In this document: piece after piece, positions 1 to 8,259 of the stretch | Numbering within the stretch: position 1 is the first letter of the stretch | Layout of the letters: each line of letters begins with the position of its first letter | Assembly: GCA_005888635.1 (NCBI GenBank) | Contig: VBAW01000016.1 | Coordinates: 62,001 to 126,000 of the forward strand | Direction of reading: 5' to 3' | DNA: 64,000 bases | From: Candidatus Bathyarchaeota archaeon | GTDB taxonomy: Archaea; Thermoproteota; Bathyarchaeia; 40CM-2-53-6 | The notes under the pieces: model-generated | Databases searched by the model: none | The model's input: only the letters and a program-made list of their open reading frames with translations | What the model was told of the DNA's origin: nothing | Translations under genes and position numbers: made by a program

Positions 1-114
1 GTTTTGAGCGAAGGACAGGTCGAATGCGCGGAACATCATCTCGTTCTTGATGGTCCAGTTTCCAGGGAAAATGTTCAGGTCCGCTTTGGGCTTGTCCTTC
101 TGGGCCTTGGGCAA
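1..114 (-). CDS. Unrecognised protein, N-terminal fragment
   Basis: The minus strand opens with TTG at 114 and stays open for 38 codons to the window edge, starting (M)PKAQKDKPKADLNIFPGNW. The frame is closed just upstream by a stop, so TTG is the only usual start. A TATA-like TTTAAGTAA lies about 40 bp upstream. I do not recognise the family. It sits downstream of the beta-oxidation genes on the same strand with a gap of about 70 bp, so a link to acyl-CoA metabolism is possible but unproven. It is not in the ORF track because the window cuts it. Confidence 0.5.
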   Translation of the reverse strand, partial: MPKAQKDKPKADLNIFPGNWTIKNEMMFRAFDLSFAQN

Positions 115-183
115 GTTATGTTCGTCTCGGTGATCTTCTCAACATATTACTTAAACGTGAAATCTTGAGGTTCTCTCGTTGAC

Positions 184-978
184 TCATGTTCCTGAGAACT
201 TGGGCTGACGCTTCTCAAGGAATGCTCTGACTGCCTCTAGATGGTCTTTGGTTTTTCCCGCTATATCCTGGTTCTGGGCTTCATACTCAAGGGCGTCGGG
301 TAGTTCAAGCCGGCTAACTTGGTTCACTACTCTCTTTGAGAGTCCGAGGGCCTTTGTGGGTCCATTCGCAAGCTTCTCAGCAACGCTGTTCACGACGTTG
401 TCTAGTTCAGTGCCTGGGACTGTCTGGTTTACTAGCCCTAGATTCTCAGCTTCCTTGGCTCCGACTGTTCTGCCGGTCATGATTAGCTCAAGAGCCCTGC
501 CCGGGCCCAGGGTTCGGGTCAGGAAATAGCTACTGCCAGAATCGGGTACCAAGCCTACCCCGATGAAGGCTTGTTTGAGGCCCGCCTCCTCAGAGGCTAT
601 TCGGATATCGCAGGCGAGGGCAATGCTCGCGCCGCTGCCTGCGGCGATGCCGTTGATTCGTGCTATAACTGGCTTCTCCATGTTTCGGATCCTTAGAATC
701 ATCGGGTGGTATTTTTTTCGTAGGTGATCGCCAAGGGAGGGACGGGAGTCACCACCGTACCTCTCTTTCAGACCTGAGACGTCTTCGCCGGCTGAAAAGG
801 CTCTACCTGCCCCGGTGATTATGAGACAACGAGTGGCCTCGTCCCTTTCCGCCTCTTTTAGCGCCCTGTAGAATTCTTCTCCCATCTTGTCGTCAAAGGA
901 GTTGAGGGCTGCAGGGCGGTTCAGGGTGATTCTAGTTATCTGTTCCTTCCTTTCGACTAGTATGGTTTCGTAGCCCAT
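184..978 (-). CDS. Enoyl-CoA hydratase/isomerase family protein (PaaG-like)
   Basis: Crotonase-fold enzyme of about 264 residues acting on acyl-CoA thioesters in the cytoplasm. The oxyanion-hole segments FSAGEDVSG and AAGSGASIALACDIR are visible. At the second catalytic position it has GLVPDSGSSYFL, with Asp where true hydratases carry Glu; this is the PaaG-type isomerase arrangement, so isomerase is more likely than simple hydration. The ORF-track start lies 12 codons upstream inside the preceding gene; ATG at 978 gives the normal MGYETILVER start, 1 nt after the upstream stop. It is the last gene of the fatty-acid operon. Substrate cannot be told from sequence. Confidence 0.85.
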   Translation of the reverse strand: MGYETILVERKEQITRITLNRPAALNSFDDKMGEEFYRALKEAERDEATRCLIITGAGRAFSAGEDVSGLKERYGGDSRPSLGDHLRKKYHPMILRIRNMEKPVIARINGIAAGSGASIALACDIRIASEEAGLKQAFIGVGLVPDSGSSYFLTRTLGPGRALELIMTGRTVGAKEAENLGLVNQTVPGTELDNVVNSVAEKLANGPTKALGLSKRVVNQVSRLELPDALEYEAQNQDIAGKTKDHLEAVRAFLEKRQPKFSGT

Positions 979-979
979 C

Positions 980-1753
980 TCATCGCCCCTTGAACTGGGG
1001 TGGTCGTTTCTCACTGAAGGCTTTCATTCCTTCCTTCATGTCCTGCGTCGAGAAGAGAAGGTAGAAGTTTCTTCTCTCAAATTGGAGGCCCTCCTCTAGC
1101 GAGGTGTCGAAGGCTTTCAAGACTGCTTCTTTGGCTAATCGCGTTGCGACAGGTGCTTTCTGTGCAATCTGCATAGCTAGTTTCTTCGCTTCCTCAAAGT
1201 AGGCCTCTATCGGGACGATCCTGTTGACGAGTCCATGCTTCTCCGCTTCCCGAGCAGTAATGGGTTGCCCGGTTAGGATCATTTCCATGGCGCGGAATTT
1301 TCCGATAGTTCTTGTCAGGCGTTGGGTTCCGCCTGCTCCGGGCATTATTCCTATGTTGATCTCGGGCTGTCCGAACTTTGCTGTTTCTGAGGCGATGATA
1401 ATGTCGCAGTTCATTGCCAGCTCACATCCTCCACCTAGGGCGTGTCCACTGATGGCTCCTACGATTGGTTTGGCTGTTTTCTTCAGTCTGTCCCAGAGTG
1501 CGAACTGGTTGCGCTGGATGAGGTCGACTGGGGTTGCTTCGGATAGTTCTTTGATGTCGGCCCCGGCTGAGAAGGCATCATCATTCCCGGTCAGAACGGA
1601 TGCTCTTATTCGATCATCCTTGTCGAACGCTTCGAGAGCCTCGACAAGTTCTCTGAGGAGTTCGAAGTTTAACGCGTTGAGGACTTTGGGTCTGTTTAGA
1701 CGAATGATACCGATGGGCGGTTCTGTCTCGACTAGTATCTGGCTGAACGGCAA
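980..1753 (-). CDS. Enoyl-CoA hydratase (crotonase)
   Basis: A 257-residue crotonase hydrating 2-enoyl-CoA to 3-hydroxyacyl-CoA. Both catalytic glutamates are in place, in GGGCELAMNCD and QPEINIGIMPGAGGTQRL, and the oxyanion hole FSAGADIKEL is intact; length is standard. It is followed at once by the PaaG-like paralog and preceded by 3-hydroxyacyl-CoA dehydrogenase, so two successive beta-oxidation steps are encoded side by side. In related archaea such pairs also serve the hydroxypropionate/hydroxybutyrate cycle; no other gene of that cycle is visible here, so fatty-acid or crotonyl-CoA metabolism is the safer reading. Confidence 0.9.
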   Translation of the reverse strand: MPFSQILVETEPPIGIIRLNRPKVLNALNFELLRELVEALEAFDKDDRIRASVLTGNDDAFSAGADIKELSEATPVDLIQRNQFALWDRLKKTAKPIVGAISGHALGGGCELAMNCDIIIASETAKFGQPEINIGIMPGAGGTQRLTRTIGKFRAMEMILTGQPITAREAEKHGLVNRIVPIEAYFEEAKKLAMQIAQKAPVATRLAKEAVLKAFDTSLEEGLQFERRNFYLLFSTQDMKEGMKAFSEKRPPQFKGR

Positions 1754-1803
1754 GAGGGATCAGTTTTGCCGATCGTAGCGCGTGTATAAAGCGTTGGGAA
1801 TTC

Positions 1804-2682
1804 TCAACGAGTCGTGAAGAATTCGCGGTAGCCTCCTTTGCTCCCTTTTCTTCGTGAGGGATCTCCCAAGTATCCTTGATTCACCATCTCTCTGAGGGCC
1901 TTCGGCGGTATCCACTTTTCATCACCAGTAGCTTGAAAGAGCGCTTCCAGGTTGCGGAGTCTTGTGTCAAGCCCTACAAAATCCGCCAGTTCGAAGGGTC
2001 CCATTGGGTGATTGTATCCCAATTTCATTGCTAGCTCGATGTCGCGAATCTTGGCGGTATCTTCCTCAAGAAGCTTGGACGCCTCCATGAAAAGCGTGAG
2101 TCCCAATCGGTTAGCGATAAAACCGGGCTCATCCCGGACCATGATGGCCGTCTTTCCGATCGTTTCGACGATCATGCCTGCTCTCTGAATTGCCTCCACC
2201 GATGTCTGGTCTGTTTTGACGATCTCGACGAGTTTGGTGATTTGTGCGGGGTTGAAGAAGTGCATGCCCAACAGCCTGTTTTTTTTGGAGAGTTTTGATC
2301 CGATCTTGGTGACTGTGAGCGTGGACGTGTTCGAGGCGAGCAGGGCACTCTCTGGAGCAGCTGATTCTAGCTTTCCGAATATTTCCTGTTTGAGCAGTAG
2401 GTGTTCGTAGACGGCTTCTATGACAAGGTCTGCACTGTTGCAGGCCTCCTTCAAGTCGGCAGCTGGTCGGATTTGTTGGAGAGCCTTGGTCCCTTCTTCT
2501 CGGGTTATCTTCGCCTTGGCAACCGCCGATTCTATGCCGTAGGGTCCGTGGGCGACCTCGTCAAGTCCTGATTTGACCGCGGCACGATTCTCGTCGGTCA
2601 CGGAAACTTCGTGGCCGTGTTGTGCGAAGACTTGTGCTATCTGGCGGCCCATCATTCCGAAGCCGATGACTGCGACCTTCAT
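1804..2682 (-). CDS. 3-hydroxyacyl-CoA (3-hydroxybutyryl-CoA) dehydrogenase
   Basis: NAD-dependent oxidation of (S)-3-hydroxyacyl-CoA to 3-ketoacyl-CoA. The Rossmann motif VIGFGMMGRQIAQVFAQHG sits at the N-terminus, followed by LASNTSTLTVTKI, the catalytic His segment GMHFFNPAQI and the C-terminal substrate domain with GFIANRL and GYNHPMGPFELADFVGLD. The start is ATG at 2682 (MKVAVIG), overlapping the thioesterase stop as ATGA; the longer ORF-track start adds 29 residues read out of the upstream gene. At 292 residues it is a normal single-domain HBD without a fused hydratase. Confidence 0.92.
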   Translation of the reverse strand: MKVAVIGFGMMGRQIAQVFAQHGHEVSVTDENRAAVKSGLDEVAHGPYGIESAVAKAKITREEGTKALQQIRPAADLKEACNSADLVIEAVYEHLLLKQEIFGKLESAAPESALLASNTSTLTVTKIGSKLSKKNRLLGMHFFNPAQITKLVEIVKTDQTSVEAIQRAGMIVETIGKTAIMVRDEPGFIANRLGLTLFMEASKLLEEDTAKIRDIELAMKLGYNHPMGPFELADFVGLDTRLRNLEALFQATGDEKWIPPKALREMVNQGYLGDPSRRKGSKGGYREFFTTR

Positions 2683-3185
2683 TTGGAAGAGTTCTCTGCG
2701 GCCCTTTCCTTCTTGACCAACGCGACCATTCTCAAGCGTTCTTCTCGCCTTCTCTTCGCATCCTTCCATCGACGTTTCTCATCAGGGGATTCTGGAACGA
2801 CGTCGGGGATCTCGGTCGGCTTTCCGTTTTCGTCCATAGCAACATAAGTGAGGTATGAGGATCCCGTATGAGTAACTTTGCCAGTCTTGAGGTCCTCTGC
2901 TTCAATTCTAACTCCAACTTCCATTGATGTATGGCCCGCGTAGTTTAGTGAGGCTTTGAGCGTGAGGAGGTTTCCAACGTAGACTGGGTTGTAAAAGTCC
3001 ATCCGGTCCATGCTAGCGGTGACGACTGTCTTTCGGGTGTGGCGTAGGGCTGTCACGCCTGCTGCGACGTCTACGAGTTTGAGTATTGTTCCTCCGTGGA
3101 CGAACCCCATCGGGTTAGCATCGCTTGGCAGCATCTGTGATGATAGGATGGATTTCGATTCGGTGACCGGCTTCGAGGGTCTCAT
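2679..3185 (-). CDS. Acyl-CoA thioesterase, hotdog fold (YciA/BFIT type)
   Basis: Hydrolyses acyl-CoA to free acid and CoA. The hotdog signature NPMGFVHGGTILKLVD is clear, followed by VTASMDRMDFYNPVYVGNLL and a lysine/arginine-rich C-terminal tail. ATG at 3185 (MRPSKPV) fits the family N-terminus better than the GTG 17 codons upstream. It overlaps the dehydrogenase by 4 nt (ATGA) and is the first gene of the four-gene operon. Chain-length preference is unknown; a role in releasing or buffering CoA during beta-oxidation is inferred from context. Confidence 0.85.
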   Translation of the reverse strand: MRPSKPVTESKSILSSQMLPSDANPMGFVHGGTILKLVDVAAGVTALRHTRKTVVTASMDRMDFYNPVYVGNLLTLKASLNYAGHTSMEVGVRIEAEDLKTGKVTHTGSSYLTYVAMDENGKPTEIPDVVPESPDEKRRWKDAKRRREERLRMVALVKKERAAENSSK

Positions 3186-3313
3186 AACCTTCCGGGCTCC
3201 TAGCTGTCGGAATTTAGCCTTGTCACGAGGAAGCACGGGATTCTGTCTTGGTTAGGGTTAGTTCTTATCTTTCCCAGGCGGGCGCGAGATTCGAGTAGGC
3301 CCCCGGGGGGCTA

Positions 3314-3350
3314 GAAAAGATTCTGCTCCTGAGTCGAGAATCTTTTTTTC
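3314..3350 (-). terminator. Hairpin with T-runs on both strands
   Basis: Perfect 7-bp stem AGATTCT/AGAATCT with a 12-nt loop, followed by T7 on the plus strand and TTTTCT on the minus strand. It lies about 100 bp past the stop of the membrane-protein gene at 3442-3855 and before the thioesterase promoter, so it could end minus-strand transcription. The rest of 3237-3441 holds related CTCCTGA/TCAGGAG inverted pieces but no gene. Confidence 0.45.
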
Positions 3351-3441
3351 GGAAAAGAGTTCACTGGCAACGGTCTTTTTTCAAGAACCGGTTCAGGAGC
3401 GATTCGAGAACCAGTCTCAATAACGAATTCTGACGCCGTTT

Positions 3442-3855
3442 TCAGTTACCGATTCCGCTCTTGATTCCATATGATCGGGCTGTTCTTATCCGGAGAAGGA
3501 TTCCAAGCAGGACAAACTCTACTGCTTTGGCAACGTAGGCTAGCGCGATGTTGGTGTTTGGCGCGTTGACAGCTGCGGATGCTGCCCAGAGGACGATGAC
3601 AATGACGACCCAATAGATGCCAATTTTGAGCCAGAGATCACGCCGATTGTTTGCTGCTACGAGACCGATGCCACCCAGATACACGAGTCCTATTAGGATT
3701 AACGGGACGCCAAGCGGTATTCCATAGACCCATATTCCGATGTACAAGTGAAGAATTGCGGTGACTGCTGCCAATACTAGGGCAACGTTAAGGAGGATCT
3801 TCGGATAACTCGTCGGTAGGGCCCCGGCGGTCGCGTCGGATTTCTCGCCTGTCAA
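3442..3855 (-). CDS. Small integral membrane protein, four predicted TM helices
   Basis: 137 residues: a short polar N-terminus, then hydrophobic segments near residues 20-42, 46-68, 75-97 and 103-122, ending with a basic tail (RIRTARSYGIKSGIGN). The positive tail suggests a cytoplasmic C-terminus. No catalytic or binding motif is visible and I do not recognise the family. It stands alone between the tRNA-Trp gene and the beta-oxidation operon. Confidence 0.65.
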   Translation of the reverse strand: MTGEKSDATAGALPTSYPKILLNVALVLAAVTAILHLYIGIWVYGIPLGVPLILIGLVYLGGIGLVAANNRRDLWLKIGIYWVVIVIVLWAASAAVNAPNTNIALAYVAKAVEFVLLGILLRIRTARSYGIKSGIGN

Positions 3856-4055
3856 GACGCGTTCTACGTGCTACGACGATAGTAGTTCTGGTATTAGGAT
3901 TAAGCATGCGACTGCTTGGCCAGACCGTTCCCGTGGAAAGCCGTGGCAAGGGTGAACCTCGTAAGCCAGTATGCCTACTTTACAGCTTGGTCCCCGTCCA
4001 AGATACGTTCTTGTTTCCTCAACTTCCGCAATGAAAAAGAAGAGTGTTGTAGATA

Positions 4056-4246
4056 TGGTGGGGCCGGTGGGATTTGAACCCACGACATCCGCCGAGTCTT
4101 TCGTCTACGGGTATCTTCACGCGCTCCTGAATTTCGTCATCCCGCCAACTGGAGGTCTGCTTACCCGTTGTAATATATTCTGGAGCCCGTCGTCATTCCT
4201 TTCTAGGACCCATCTCTTGGAATGGGTCTGGCTAGACTACGGCCCC
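4056..4246 (-). tRNA. tRNA-Trp (CCA anticodon) with about three introns
   Basis: Acceptor stem GGGGCCG/CGGCCCC, T-arm GTGGGTTCAAATCCCAC and encoded CCA are clear. The anticodon arm is ACGGG-CTCCAGA-CCCGT with anticodon CCA, split by about 67 nt at the canonical 37/38 position. About 28 extra nt lie in the D-arm, holding a GACCCAT/ATGGGTC hairpin, and about 18 extra nt in the variable region. Removing all three leaves a mature tRNA of about 78 nt with CCA, the expected size. Exact outer intron borders are uncertain. ORF-track entries across this region are shadows. Confidence 0.85.
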
Positions 4247-4360
4247 TCAACTGATTTGAAGGCTCGAGGCCCCACCGAGCGGCCGGCTCGAAAACTATCA
4301 GTATAAAGATAACTGAATCGGGCGTCGAGTCGAAGCTGTTCGGACAGTCAATGACTCGTT

Positions 4361-4642
4361 CTATGGTTGTTCTTTCTGCGCGATGTAAGTCCTTGTCTCA
4401 GGGACATACCATCGGGTTGTTTCACGGAATCTGTGCCAGAAATCGTGGAAGGCGGAGAGATCCCGGGATTCGACTGTGATCATTCCGTTGTACGTGGTGC
4501 CCCAGATGTGGGCGTATTCAGCGACGATCTCTACCTCCTTGGAAAGGTTCTTCTTGAACTGTTCCCAGCCAGCGGTCGCTTTCTTCTTGTCAGCCTCGGT
4601 CAGGGGTCTTACCCGGTAGAAGATCAGGAATGCGAATATCAG
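4361..4642 (-). CDS. Small alpha/beta-barrel-like protein (DUF3303-like), non-ATG start
   Basis: About 93 residues of globular sequence: IFYRVRPLTEADKKKA, then FKKNLSKEVEIVAEYAHIWGT, NGMITVESRDLSAFHDFWHRF and a final strand RTYIAQKEQP. The pattern (N-terminal strand, helix, strand, self-reporting value, helix, C-terminal strand) resembles the DUF3303/dimeric ferredoxin-like group; family membership is a guess. The ORF-track ATG is 41 codons upstream and gives a low-complexity leader. No ATG, GTG or TTG occurs close to the first strand; CTG at 4642 (or 4627) would fit. See the start-codon finding. Confidence 0.5.
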   Translation of the reverse strand: MIFAFLIFYRVRPLTEADKKKATAGWEQFKKNLSKEVEIVAEYAHIWGTTYNGMITVESRDLSAFHDFWHRFRETTRWYVPETRTYIAQKEQP

Positions 4643-4807
4643 AGAATTACACCTTAGGTCGCGCCTATCAAGCAGTTGGGTTAATCTTGTTTTCGCCCTG
4701 TGGGAGCTAGACCCGGAAAGAGGCGTGGTTGGGTTACATGCCTCTTTTGTGACGGGATTCGCCACTAGCCCTCAGTGATGATGGGTCTAGGTGTCTAGGG
4801 GATTCTA

Positions 4808-6751
4808 TTGCGGAAGGCAGCTGTCATTGTATTCCTCACTCTAAGCCTTCTTGTATTCTTGCCAACTGACGCTTCAACGAATCATAGCAATCCGCTCGGT
4901 TTTCTCAACGCAGGACCCGTAGGGACCACCGACTATCCTTGGACGATGTTTCATTATGATGCTGGGCGTAACGGAGCTACTCCTGCTTCTGGTCCTACCT
5001 CCGCGAGCCTGATGTGGAGCTACACTACGGGAGGCATCGTTTACGCCTCACCGATTGTGTCTGATGGATTTGTATTCATCCCGTCTTATGATGGTAAGCT
5101 GTACGCGCTTGACGAGTACACCGGAGCCCTCATCTGGTCCTTTACGACTGGATCAAATATCGTTGCAACTCCGGCAGTGGGAAACGGCATCGTCTACCTA
5201 TCGTCCAAGGACTTTACGGTCTACGCGCTTGATGAGAACACTGGTTCAATGCTCTGGCGAATATCGAACGTCGCGGCAGTCGTATCCTCTCCCGTCTTGG
5301 CAGATGGCAAGCTTTTCTACGGGACCTTGTATTCTTCATCAGCAGGTAGGGCTGAGTTTCTGGCCCTCAATCCTCAAGATGGAACAGTGTTCTGGAGACA
5401 GACTATTTCCGATTATATCGAGGGTTCCGCCGCCGTTAGCAAAGGGCTCGTGTTCTTTGGGATAGGCGCTATCAGCAACGCTGTCGTTGTCGCCTTGAAT
5501 GAGACGACTGGGAAGTCAGTCTGGAATTACAATACAGCGGTCCCGACTACGATAACCACGGCGCCCGCCACTGCTTATGGCAATGTTTACGTGGGTCTTG
5601 ACGGTACCAGGTTCCTCGCGCTCAGCCAAGCCACGGGCGGCCTAGTCTGGTCGTTCAACACCCCAAGCGGTTCTAACGCGACTTCTCCCGCGATCTATAA
5701 TGGAGTAGTCTACTTTGGAACGGGCAGAGGTATCGTGTATGCTCGTAACGCGACTACTGGTGGTCTAATATGGTCGTATACAACTCCTACCGGCGGGGCG
5801 GTGGCATCCTCCCCTGCCATAGCTCTTGGATCTAAGACCGTGTTTTTTGGTTCTAACGATCGCTACTTGTACGCGGTCAATATGATGACAGGCACCTTTT
5901 TGTGGAGGTACTTGACTGGCGGACAGGTTTCCTCTTCACCTGCGGTGGCCGATACCCGGGTCTTCATCGGCGCTAAAGACGCGAAGGTCTACGCCTTGGG
6001 GATAATCATTCCGCCACTGAGCGCTACGCTAACCGCGAGTCCAGCTATCCTGAGATCAGCAAGTGTGTCAAATCTTACAGTGACCGTTAGAAACAGCACG
6101 GGCCCGATCACAGGAGCCAATCTAACTCTTACCTCATCAGCCGGAGGAACACTCAGCCAGCCAGTGATGACTATTCCCGGGACCTATGTTGCCAACTTTA
6201 CTGCGCCCCCAGTAAGCTCGACCCTCATTGATGTAATCCAAGTTATTGCGAGCGCACCTGGCTACCTCAACGCTGTCGCAAGGACGACTATTACCGTGAA
6301 TCCGTACCCCCCTCTGACAGTCGCGGTTGCCGCGAAGCCCGGGACAACCACCCCTGGGGCGGAGGTTCTCCTGATGATCATGGTGACTAATGGGACTGAC
6401 TTGATCGCAGGTGCAAGTCTCACCATGACCTCGACATCGGGCGGCAGCTTCTCTGGTCCTACCGATGGTGGGAATGGAAACTATACAGTAATCTACACTA
6501 CTCCTCTCCAGAGCTCTACTAATGTCCTGACAGTCCAGGCCTCAAAGAACCAATTCAGCTCTGCGCAGGGCCAGGTCGTTGTGACAGTGAACGGGATTCC
6601 TGATCTTACTACTGTGAAGGTGGCTGGTCTACCGCTATTCCTATTTGCTGCGGTTGCAGTCCTCATATTCTTCATCCTTATCGCTGTCGCGGTTACGCGG
6701 CGGGACAGGTCCCGACCGCACGGTCCGCCTCAACCCTCGTTCACGTATTGA
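4808..6751 (+). CDS. Secreted, membrane-anchored PQQ-type beta-propeller with Ig-like domains
   Basis: 647 residues. An N-terminal signal peptide (MRKAAVIVFLTLSLLVFLPTDA) is followed by seven or so propeller blades with repeating TG-x-LIWSFTTGS and SSPAVADTRVFIGAKDAKVYAL patterns up to about residue 400. Two invasin/Ig-like beta-sandwich domains follow, each beginning SATLTASPA or TVAVAAKPG, and then a C-terminal TM helix (LPLFLFAAVAVLIFFILIAVAV) with a short basic tail. The layout places the propeller outside the cell. The start is TTG at 4808. No calcium/PQQ enzyme active site is evident, so a structural or binding role is likelier than dehydrogenase activity. Confidence 0.8.
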   Translation: MRKAAVIVFLTLSLLVFLPTDASTNHSNPLGFLNAGPVGTTDYPWTMFHYDAGRNGATPASGPTSASLMWSYTTGGIVYASPIVSDGFVFIPSYDGKLYALDEYTGALIWSFTTGSNIVATPAVGNGIVYLSSKDFTVYALDENTGSMLWRISNVAAVVSSPVLADGKLFYGTLYSSSAGRAEFLALNPQDGTVFWRQTISDYIEGSAAVSKGLVFFGIGAISNAVVVALNETTGKSVWNYNTAVPTTITTAPATAYGNVYVGLDGTRFLALSQATGGLVWSFNTPSGSNATSPAIYNGVVYFGTGRGIVYARNATTGGLIWSYTTPTGGAVASSPAIALGSKTVFFGSNDRYLYAVNMMTGTFLWRYLTGGQVSSSPAVADTRVFIGAKDAKVYALGIIIPPLSATLTASPAILRSASVSNLTVTVRNSTGPITGANLTLTSSAGGTLSQPVMTIPGTYVANFTAPPVSSTLIDVIQVIASAPGYLNAVARTTITVNPYPPLTVAVAAKPGTTTPGAEVLLMIMVTNGTDLIAGASLTMTSTSGGSFSGPTDGGNGNYTVIYTTPLQSSTNVLTVQASKNQFSSAQGQVVVTVNGIPDLTTVKVAGLPLFLFAAVAVLIFFILIAVAVTRRDRSRPHGPPQPSFTY

Positions 6752-6779
6752 TCGGATGGACGGGCTTTTCCGGGAAGGC

Positions 6780-6788
6780 TTATGTAAG
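6780..6788 (+). promoter_or_regulatory. TATA-like box of the 5S rRNA gene
   Basis: TTATGTAAG lies 24-32 bp before the inferred 5S start at 6812, the normal archaeal TATA spacing. It sits just downstream of the propeller-protein stop. Confidence 0.5.
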
Positions 6789-6811
6789 CGATTTCTGACC
6801 CGTGGGGTTTA

Positions 6812-6968
6812 GTGGGGTTGGCGGCCATAGCTGGGAGCTAGGACCCGTACCCATTCCGAAAGAACGAGGAACGCTCGTACCGGAAGCACGGAAGTGAATC
6901 TCCCAGGCGATCTCTGTGGTAGTGTGGTGAGAGATCCCACGCGAAGCTTAGACCGCTGCCAACCTCAT
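6812..6968 (+). rRNA. rrf: 5S rRNA with an inserted hairpin
   Basis: The ends pair as TGGGGTTGGCGGC with GCTGCCAACCTCA (13 bp, two G-U), forming helix I. Canonical 5S blocks follow: GGCGGCCATAGC, ACCCGTACCCATTCCG, CACGGAAGTGAAT and CTCCCAGGCGATC. Between CCATTCCG and CACGGAAG there are about 25 extra nt that fold as ACGAG-GAACG-CTCGT, extended by TTCCG/CGGAA. Total length is about 157 nt against the usual 120-130. No 16S or 23S gene is adjacent, so this is a stand-alone 5S gene. Confidence 0.9.
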
Positions 6969-6971
6969 TTG

Positions 6972-6997
6972 AAAATTCTGGAAAGTTCTAGAATTTT
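6972..6997 (+). terminator. Hairpin just after 5S rRNA
   Basis: Perfect 8-bp stem AAAATTCT/AGAATTTT with a 10-nt loop starts 4 nt after the 5S 3' end and is followed by T-rich sequence. It is likely the transcription end or 3' processing signal of the 5S gene. Confidence 0.5.
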
Positions 6998-7119
6998 GCT
7001 TCATCGATTTTTTCTATCTTCAGAGTTATGATTGGGAAATCGTGCGTAATCAATCTTTATAACGCGCAGGGGACAATTAACCTTCAGCGCTCGGGGGACA
7101 TCGGCTGCTATCTGTTGCA

Positions 7120-8250
7120 TTGCTCGATATTTTCAGCCCTCTAAGCCCTCTAAGCAGCATTTTCAACAATCTAGGCACTGTCACTCAGTTAATCTTCACA
7201 CTCCTGTTTGTCCTTCTCTTCTTCGGATTTGGGCAGAAGCTCCAGATGCGTCAGTACATGTGGGATATTGACAGGGGATTACGACGCCTCGACCTCATTC
7301 GGACCCAGGCGAAGGATCTGGCGTTGAAGACTATCAAGGAGATCGGCAAGCCGACCATGGACCCATTGCCTCAACTAAATGTGCTGATGGAATCATTCTT
7401 GATTACTCCGGTGGACATGGACCCGTCGGGCATTGTGAGCAAGTTCGACCATCTCTTGGATGTTCGTGATGTGAAGTTCAAGGAGGATGTTCAGAAGATG
7501 GCGCCTGGTGCCGACTCCGCTCAGGTCAACAACCTTGAGAACCTTGTCGAGGCTTCTTGGGCCTTGAACACTATTTTCCGGATAATACGCCACTTCTATC
7601 TGTTGGGCAAGAAGACTAACAGTATATTCATCATCATTCAGCTTCAGGCTCTACTTCCTATGATTATGCAGGAGGCTGAAGCCTACTTGGGTGCGGGGCG
7701 AGCGTTTGCTGAGGGGCAGCCGATAGGGGATGGGCTTGGGCCGCTTGTTGCGTCGAAGTTGATGAAGGATAAGGCTCAGAGGAAGGTCGAGAAGGACATC
7801 ATGGTTGCTGAGACCACGATGGAGGATCGGAGAATAATTGCTCTCAAGGCCGAGGGTCCGGGGGGGAATGTTGGAAAACCGGGGGACGCCATACAATCCC
7901 TCCTCCAAGAGAACGATGGAAAGGTCTCAATGATCGTGATGGTGGATGCGGCTCTAAAGTTCGAGGGCGAGACCACGGGTGAGATCAGCGAGGGGATTGG
8001 TGCAGCGATTGGGGGCATTGGGACGGAGCGTTTCAAGATCGAGCAGGAAGCTACGAAACAGAAGATACCGGTCTACGCGGTCATCGTCAAGGAGAGCATT
8101 CTGGAGGCGATTACTCCTATGAAGAAAGAGATACTTGAGGCGGGAGACAAGGTTATCGAGAGGATTAAGAACCTCATCGTGGAACGGAGCAAGCCCGGCG
8201 ACACGGTTATAATCGCCGGAATAGGCAACACCATAGGCATAGGACAGTAG
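7120..8250 (+). CDS. DUF1512 family membrane protein
   Basis: 376 residues with one N-terminal TM helix (LGTVTQLIFTLLFVLLFFGFG), then a cytoplasmic part with a helical stretch to about residue 210 and a mixed alpha/beta C-terminal region including SMIVMVDAALKFEGETTGEISEGIGAAIGG and the glycine-rich end VIIAGIGNTIGIGQ. This organisation matches the archaeal DUF1512 family as I know it; its function is unknown. The start is TTG at 7120, with a TATA box (TTTATAACG) about 60 bp upstream. The membrane zinc-ribbon gene follows after 9 bp. Confidence 0.75.
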   Translation: MLDIFSPLSPLSSIFNNLGTVTQLIFTLLFVLLFFGFGQKLQMRQYMWDIDRGLRRLDLIRTQAKDLALKTIKEIGKPTMDPLPQLNVLMESFLITPVDMDPSGIVSKFDHLLDVRDVKFKEDVQKMAPGADSAQVNNLENLVEASWALNTIFRIIRHFYLLGKKTNSIFIIIQLQALLPMIMQEAEAYLGAGRAFAEGQPIGDGLGPLVASKLMKDKAQRKVEKDIMVAETTMEDRRIIALKAEGPGGNVGKPGDAIQSLLQENDGKVSMIVMVDAALKFEGETTGEISEGIGAAIGGIGTERFKIEQEATKQKIPVYAVIVKESILEAITPMKKEILEAGDKVIERIKNLIVERSKPGDTVIIAGIGNTIGIGQ

Positions 8251-8259
8251 ACTGTTAAA

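Noticed and set aside
3871-4083. 70-aa ORF in the ORF track across the tRNA-Trp 3' end
   Set aside because: It overlaps the T-arm and CCA of the tRNA and has no protein-like pattern.
4056-4246. Box C/D guide RNA inside the tRNA-Trp intron
   Set aside because: The canonical intron has ATGACGA and GTGAAGA, near C boxes, but no CTGA D boxes on the transcribed strand.
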